A DNA stretch of 8,357 nucleotides, taken from assembly GCA_937859895.1 (NCBI GenBank), contig CALMAV010000121.1, forward strand, positions 1-8,357. The letters run 5' to 3'. The position numbers were made by a program, and so were the translations under genes. The stretch is from an uncultured Bryobacterales bacterium. Lineage in GTDB: Bacteria; Acidobacteriota; Terriglobia; Bryobacterales; Bryobacteraceae. The notes under the pieces are model-generated. The model was not told the origin of the DNA. It saw only the letters and a program-made list of their open reading frames with translations, and did no database searches. Shown here one piece after another: positions 5,685 through 8,357 of the stretch; within the stretch, counting starts at the first letter, position 1; every line of letters starts with the position of its first letter.

Positions 5685-6401
5685 TTAATGACTTCCGACT
5701 CCAAAAGCTCTGTTGTCGCCGGTTGTAGTGCTCGGCGTGAAGAATTGCTCAGTTGCGGCCGTAGATGCGGCTTCCTTCTGAATCTGTGCTGCTTGGTACG
5801 CCTGTTTGCTCGACAAGTCGGAAAGCATGATTTGACGAAGTTTCATCATCTGCTGAGTTTGTTGCTCTGCGATGTCGCTCATGACCTGGATCGCGCGCAC
5901 AGTTCCATTTGGAGATTGCGCCTGCGTTCTTAGCGCATTCAAGACGGCCTGTTCGGAATTTAGCTGTGAACCTTGCAACCCAGCCGCCCGTAGCGTTCCT
6001 TGCAAAGTATCGAGGGCAGTAGTGGCCCACCCCTTATAGTTTGCGAAGTAACGATTCGGAGTGGTCCCATATCCAGTAAAGGTGTTTCGGAACTGCGAAT
6101 CCAGATTTGAAAGGGAGTACGCGAGTGCTTGCCCGCCTTGCACAATGGATGATAAGGCACTCAGATCGGTATTGATGGTCCCGTAAATATGGGAAGGAAG
6201 CGTAAGTCCATTCCGAATCTGCTCAGAGTACATACTCAATTCATTGCTGAGTTGAGTTCCCTGCCTGATGTACGACATGATCAGTTGTCCTTGGTTTAGC
6301 AACTGCGTAAACTCAGTAGCGAATACGCCGGCCTGGCTCTTTTCAGGATGTTGCACCAACAGAGCCCCGACGATAACTGTTGTGACTATGCGCTTGCGCA
6401 T
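5685..6401 (-). CDS. trbJ: TrbJ/VirB5-family periplasmic conjugal transfer protein
   Basis: TrbJ is the Trb counterpart of VirB5, an exported, mostly helical protein needed for pilus assembly or mating-pair contact. The 238-residue frame begins at ATG 6401. MRKRIVTTVIVGALLV...KSQA is a Sec signal peptide with cleavage likely after about residue 24. The mature protein is rich in Gln, Ser and Leu helices: EFTQLLNQGQLIMSYIRQG near the start, a central FRNTFTGYGTTPNRYFANYK (about 104-123) with the conserved NTFxGY-type turn, then WATTALDTLQGTLRAAGLQ and a helical hairpin QQTQQMMKLRQIMLSDL...QAYQAAQIQKEA. This order is typical of TrbJ. The C-terminus ends DNRAFGVGSH, repeated in variant form on the next gene product. 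The start overlaps the trbE end by 16 bases, so coupling is likely. Confidence 0.93.
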   Translation of the reverse strand: MRKRIVTTVIVGALLVQHPEKSQAGVFATEFTQLLNQGQLIMSYIRQGTQLSNELSMYSEQIRNGLTLPSHIYGTINTDLSALSSIVQGGQALAYSLSNLDSQFRNTFTGYGTTPNRYFANYKGWATTALDTLQGTLRAAGLQGSQLNSEQAVLNALRTQAQSPNGTVRAIQVMSDIAEQQTQQMMKLRQIMLSDLSSKQAYQAAQIQKEAASTAATEQFFTPSTTTGDNRAFGVGSH

Positions 6402-8357
6402 AACGAGAGTTGTTCCTCCTCAGATGTAATTCTTTCGAGATACTCGGCCCAAAGTTTCAAGCCTTTGATCCGAAGCCATTCCGTGCGCCAGTTCTCGGGG
6501 TGAAGATTCATCAACGCCTCGACACTCTGCCGTTCTTCCCGTCCGTTTACGCCGACCCAGGAGAGGGCGACTGGCCCGACGCCAAGATCGATCAGGCGAC
6601 GCCCTAGCGCGCTAACAACGTAGTAGTGCTTCTTGGGAAGACTGAGTTCGAGGATCTCCAGCTCTCGTTCGTTCAGGCCAACCCTGTTATAAAAGCCTCG
6701 AGAGTTGGTCGTGCGCGCCTCAGAATTAGGCAGGAGCACCTTGGTCGGACAATTCTCCAAAACAATGTCGGCAATTTCAGATTTAGCGATATCTGAGATC
6801 TGCTGGGTAGCCATAACGACAACGGCATTCTTACGCCGCATGGTTTTGAGCCAGTCTCTTAACCGTTCCCTGAACAACTCATGTTGAAGATAAGACCAGG
6901 CCTCGTCTAGAAGAATTAATGTCGGCGAGCCATCAAGCCGCTGCTCAATGCGCCGAAAAAGATAAAGCAGCACCGGGATAACGGCCCTGCTATCCAACTG
7001 GAGCAGGTTCTCTGTTTCGAAGCTGAGCATGCGACCATCTCCAAGCGAATCGGTATCAGCATCCAATAGGGAGCCAAGAGGACCCGCGACAGTGAAATGT
7101 TGGAGCGCTTGACGGATTTCGATATCTTGAACGTTCGCAGAGAATTCAGTGAGCGTGCGGGTTGGGGAATGGCGGAGTTGCAACATGGCCTCGGACAGCG
7201 CATTTCGATGCCGCGGCAAGATTTGTAGACCACTGAGTTGGCAGAGGGACTCGGTCCAGCCAATCGCCCAGGCAAAATTGGAATCATCATCAATGTCGCG
7301 CAGCGGGCAAAATGCAAGGTCGCTCTTAGGTCCCGCTAAATCGTAGAACTCGCCTCCGGCGGCGCAAGTAAGCATCCAAATCGAGTAGCCTTTGTCGAAG
7401 GCAAAGACCTGAGCTCGCGGATATCGAAACCACTGGGCAGCGAGCAGACTCAGCAGAGTAGATTTGCCATTGCCGGACGGACCAACTATCAACGTATGAC
7501 CAAGGTCCGAGACATGGAGGTTTACACGGAATGGAGTTGCGCCGCTCGTGGCCGCGTACATAAGTGGCGGACTTCCCTTCGGCATTAGTGCTGATGGATT
7601 TTCGCGAAGGCCAGCCCACACCGAGGTAATAGGAAGCATATCGGCAAGGTTTAAAGTGTGCAGAAGCACGCGCCGCACGTTGGAGTAGCCGTCTCCCGGA
7701 ATAGATCCCCGCCAGGCCTCGACGGCGTTTACGGTTTCGATCCGGCATGAGAAGCCAAGATTTTGAATAGCCTTCATAACAGCGCGAGTGCTTTCGTGAA
7801 GACGATTCAGATCTTCATCAAGACAGATGATGTTCGCTGAAAACTGGCAAAACTGAACTTCGCCTGCCGCGGCAACGCTCATTGCTTGTTCGACGTCATC
7901 CATCATGTCCCGTGCATTTGCATTAACGACCCCATTTTGACTTCGAAATATTTGGTCTTTCCACCCCCGGATCTTGCTCTTCCACTTCTTCCGGTGTTGG
8001 TCTAGCACTGAGCGTGCATCTTCCGAAGCGATGAGGATTGCTCTTGTGCTCCACCGGTATTCCATTGATAATGCGTCAAGCTCCCGTAGGATTCCCGGAG
8101 AACTTAATCGGGGGAAGCCGTCAATTGCAATCACGCATAGATGTTTGGTTCCGATCTGCGGTTCGATTCCGGCGATAAAATCGGCCGAGGCAAGAACTTC
8201 GTTCAGGTAACAAGGAAATTGTGGAAGTGCAAACGGGTAGTCTGTTCCGTCAATGCATCTTCTGACATAGCGCAGCAGAGTGTCGAAGCAACAGGGATGT
8301 CCGTAGCTATCTACCGTCTGCTTTGCCCGCAAGCGATCTGCACGGAACAACGTTCCG
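6386..8357 (-). CDS. trbE: TrbE/VirB4-family conjugation ATPase (N-terminus outside window)
   Basis: TrbE is the VirB4-type hexameric ATPase that powers pilus assembly and transfer at the inner membrane. The frame is open to the right edge, so the start is missing; TTG 8350 is an internal Leu codon, not a start. About 655 residues are present. TrbE proteins usually have a little over 800, so roughly 150-170 are absent. Counting from the codon at 8350, the CagE/TrbE/VirB4 N-terminal domain runs to about 260, with FPCYLNEVLASADFIAGIEP, VEAWRGSIPGDGYSNVRR and TLNLADMLPITSVWAG. Next come ATPFRVNLHVSDLGHTLIVG, the Walker A motif GPSGNGKST (290-298), the Walker B motif LILLDEAW (478-485), RRKNAVVVMATQQ (505-517), and a conserved KKHYYVVSALGRRLIDLGVGP (573-593). 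All ATPase motifs look intact. The stop overlaps the trbJ start. Confidence 0.96.
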   Translation of the reverse strand, partial: GTLFRADRLRAKQTVDSYGHPCCFDTLLRYVRRCIDGTDYPFALPQFPCYLNEVLASADFIAGIEPQIGTKHLCVIAIDGFPRLSSPGILRELDALSMEYRWSTRAILIASEDARSVLDQHRKKWKSKIRGWKDQIFRSQNGVVNANARDMMDDVEQAMSVAAAGEVQFCQFSANIICLDEDLNRLHESTRAVMKAIQNLGFSCRIETVNAVEAWRGSIPGDGYSNVRRVLLHTLNLADMLPITSVWAGLRENPSALMPKGSPPLMYAATSGATPFRVNLHVSDLGHTLIVGPSGNGKSTLLSLLAAQWFRYPRAQVFAFDKGYSIWMLTCAAGGEFYDLAGPKSDLAFCPLRDIDDDSNFAWAIGWTESLCQLSGLQILPRHRNALSEAMLQLRHSPTRTLTEFSANVQDIEIRQALQHFTVAGPLGSLLDADTDSLGDGRMLSFETENLLQLDSRAVIPVLLYLFRRIEQRLDGSPTLILLDEAWSYLQHELFRERLRDWLKTMRRKNAVVVMATQQISDIAKSEIADIVLENCPTKVLLPNSEARTTNSRGFYNRVGLNERELEILELSLPKKHYYVVSALGRRLIDLGVGPVALSWVGVNGREERQSVEALMNLHPENWRTEWLRIKGLKLWAEYLERITSEEEQLSLCASA
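6415..6420 (-). promoter_or_regulatory. Ribosome binding site of trbJ, inside trbE
   Basis: A full-consensus AGGAGG on the minus strand lies 13 bases before ATG 6401, inside the last codons of trbE. The spacing is longer than usual, but no closer in-frame start codon exists. Confidence 0.6.

Noticed and set aside
5373..5933. 186-residue open frame on the plus strand across the trbK-like gene and trbJ
   Set aside because: It lies antisense to two well-supported genes, its residues show no family pattern, it has no convincing ribosome binding site, and it crosses a gene boundary.
8343..8357. Inverted repeat CGGAAC/GTTCCG with a 3-base loop at the right edge
   Set aside because: It is only 6 bp, lies within trbE coding sequence and is cut by the window, so chance is the simplest explanation.

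Overview
The window is a continuous stretch of a P-type (Trb) conjugative type IV secretion operon. Every gene lies on the minus strand, so the operon reads from the right edge to the left edge. In transcription order it holds trbE (N-terminus cut by the right edge), trbJ, a small TrbK/EexN-like putative exclusion lipoprotein, trbL, trbF, trbG, trbI, and the start of a small ribbon-helix-helix-like gene cut by the left edge. No rRNA, tRNA, transposase, CRISPR array or convincing terminator is visible. No gap between genes exceeds about 30 bases.

The host is a Gram-negative (diderm) bacterium. The proteins are a complete set of envelope-spanning Trb/VirB parts: inner-membrane TrbL and TrbF, periplasmic TrbJ and TrbG, and TrbI bridging both membranes. 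Shine-Dalgarno sites are of the AGGAGG/GGAG type and base composition is moderate. I cannot assign a phylum; an acidobacterium or proteobacterium would fit, and the assignment to a plasmid or an integrative conjugative element is equally open. Relaxase, coupling protein and trbB-trbD would be expected outside the window.

Layout: 6386-8357 TrbE ATPase; 5685-6401 TrbJ (VirB5-like); 5309-5659 TrbK-like; 3606-5255 TrbL (VirB6-like) with a long Ala/Gly/Ser-rich tail; 2879-3589 TrbF (VirB8); 1796-2851 TrbG (VirB9); 208-1812 TrbI (VirB10); 1-181 RHH-like start. The order E-J-K-L-F-G-I is that of IncP and Ti trb operons, but no trbH lies between trbG and trbI; these two overlap instead. trbE/trbJ also overlap, so translation is probably coupled along the operon.

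Together the products would form a mating-pair channel. TrbE supplies ATP-driven energy, TrbL and TrbF the inner-membrane platform, TrbG and TrbI the core reaching the outer membrane, TrbJ a pilus or tip component, and the TrbK-like protein possibly exclusion of redundant transfer. The less ordinary points are a twin cysteine-bounded repeat in the periplasmic stalk of TrbI, a near-identical C-terminal peptide on the neighbouring TrbJ and TrbK-like proteins, a perfect 10-bp hairpin in the early trbL reading frame beside several candidate TTG starts, and the RHH-like gene at the operon end.
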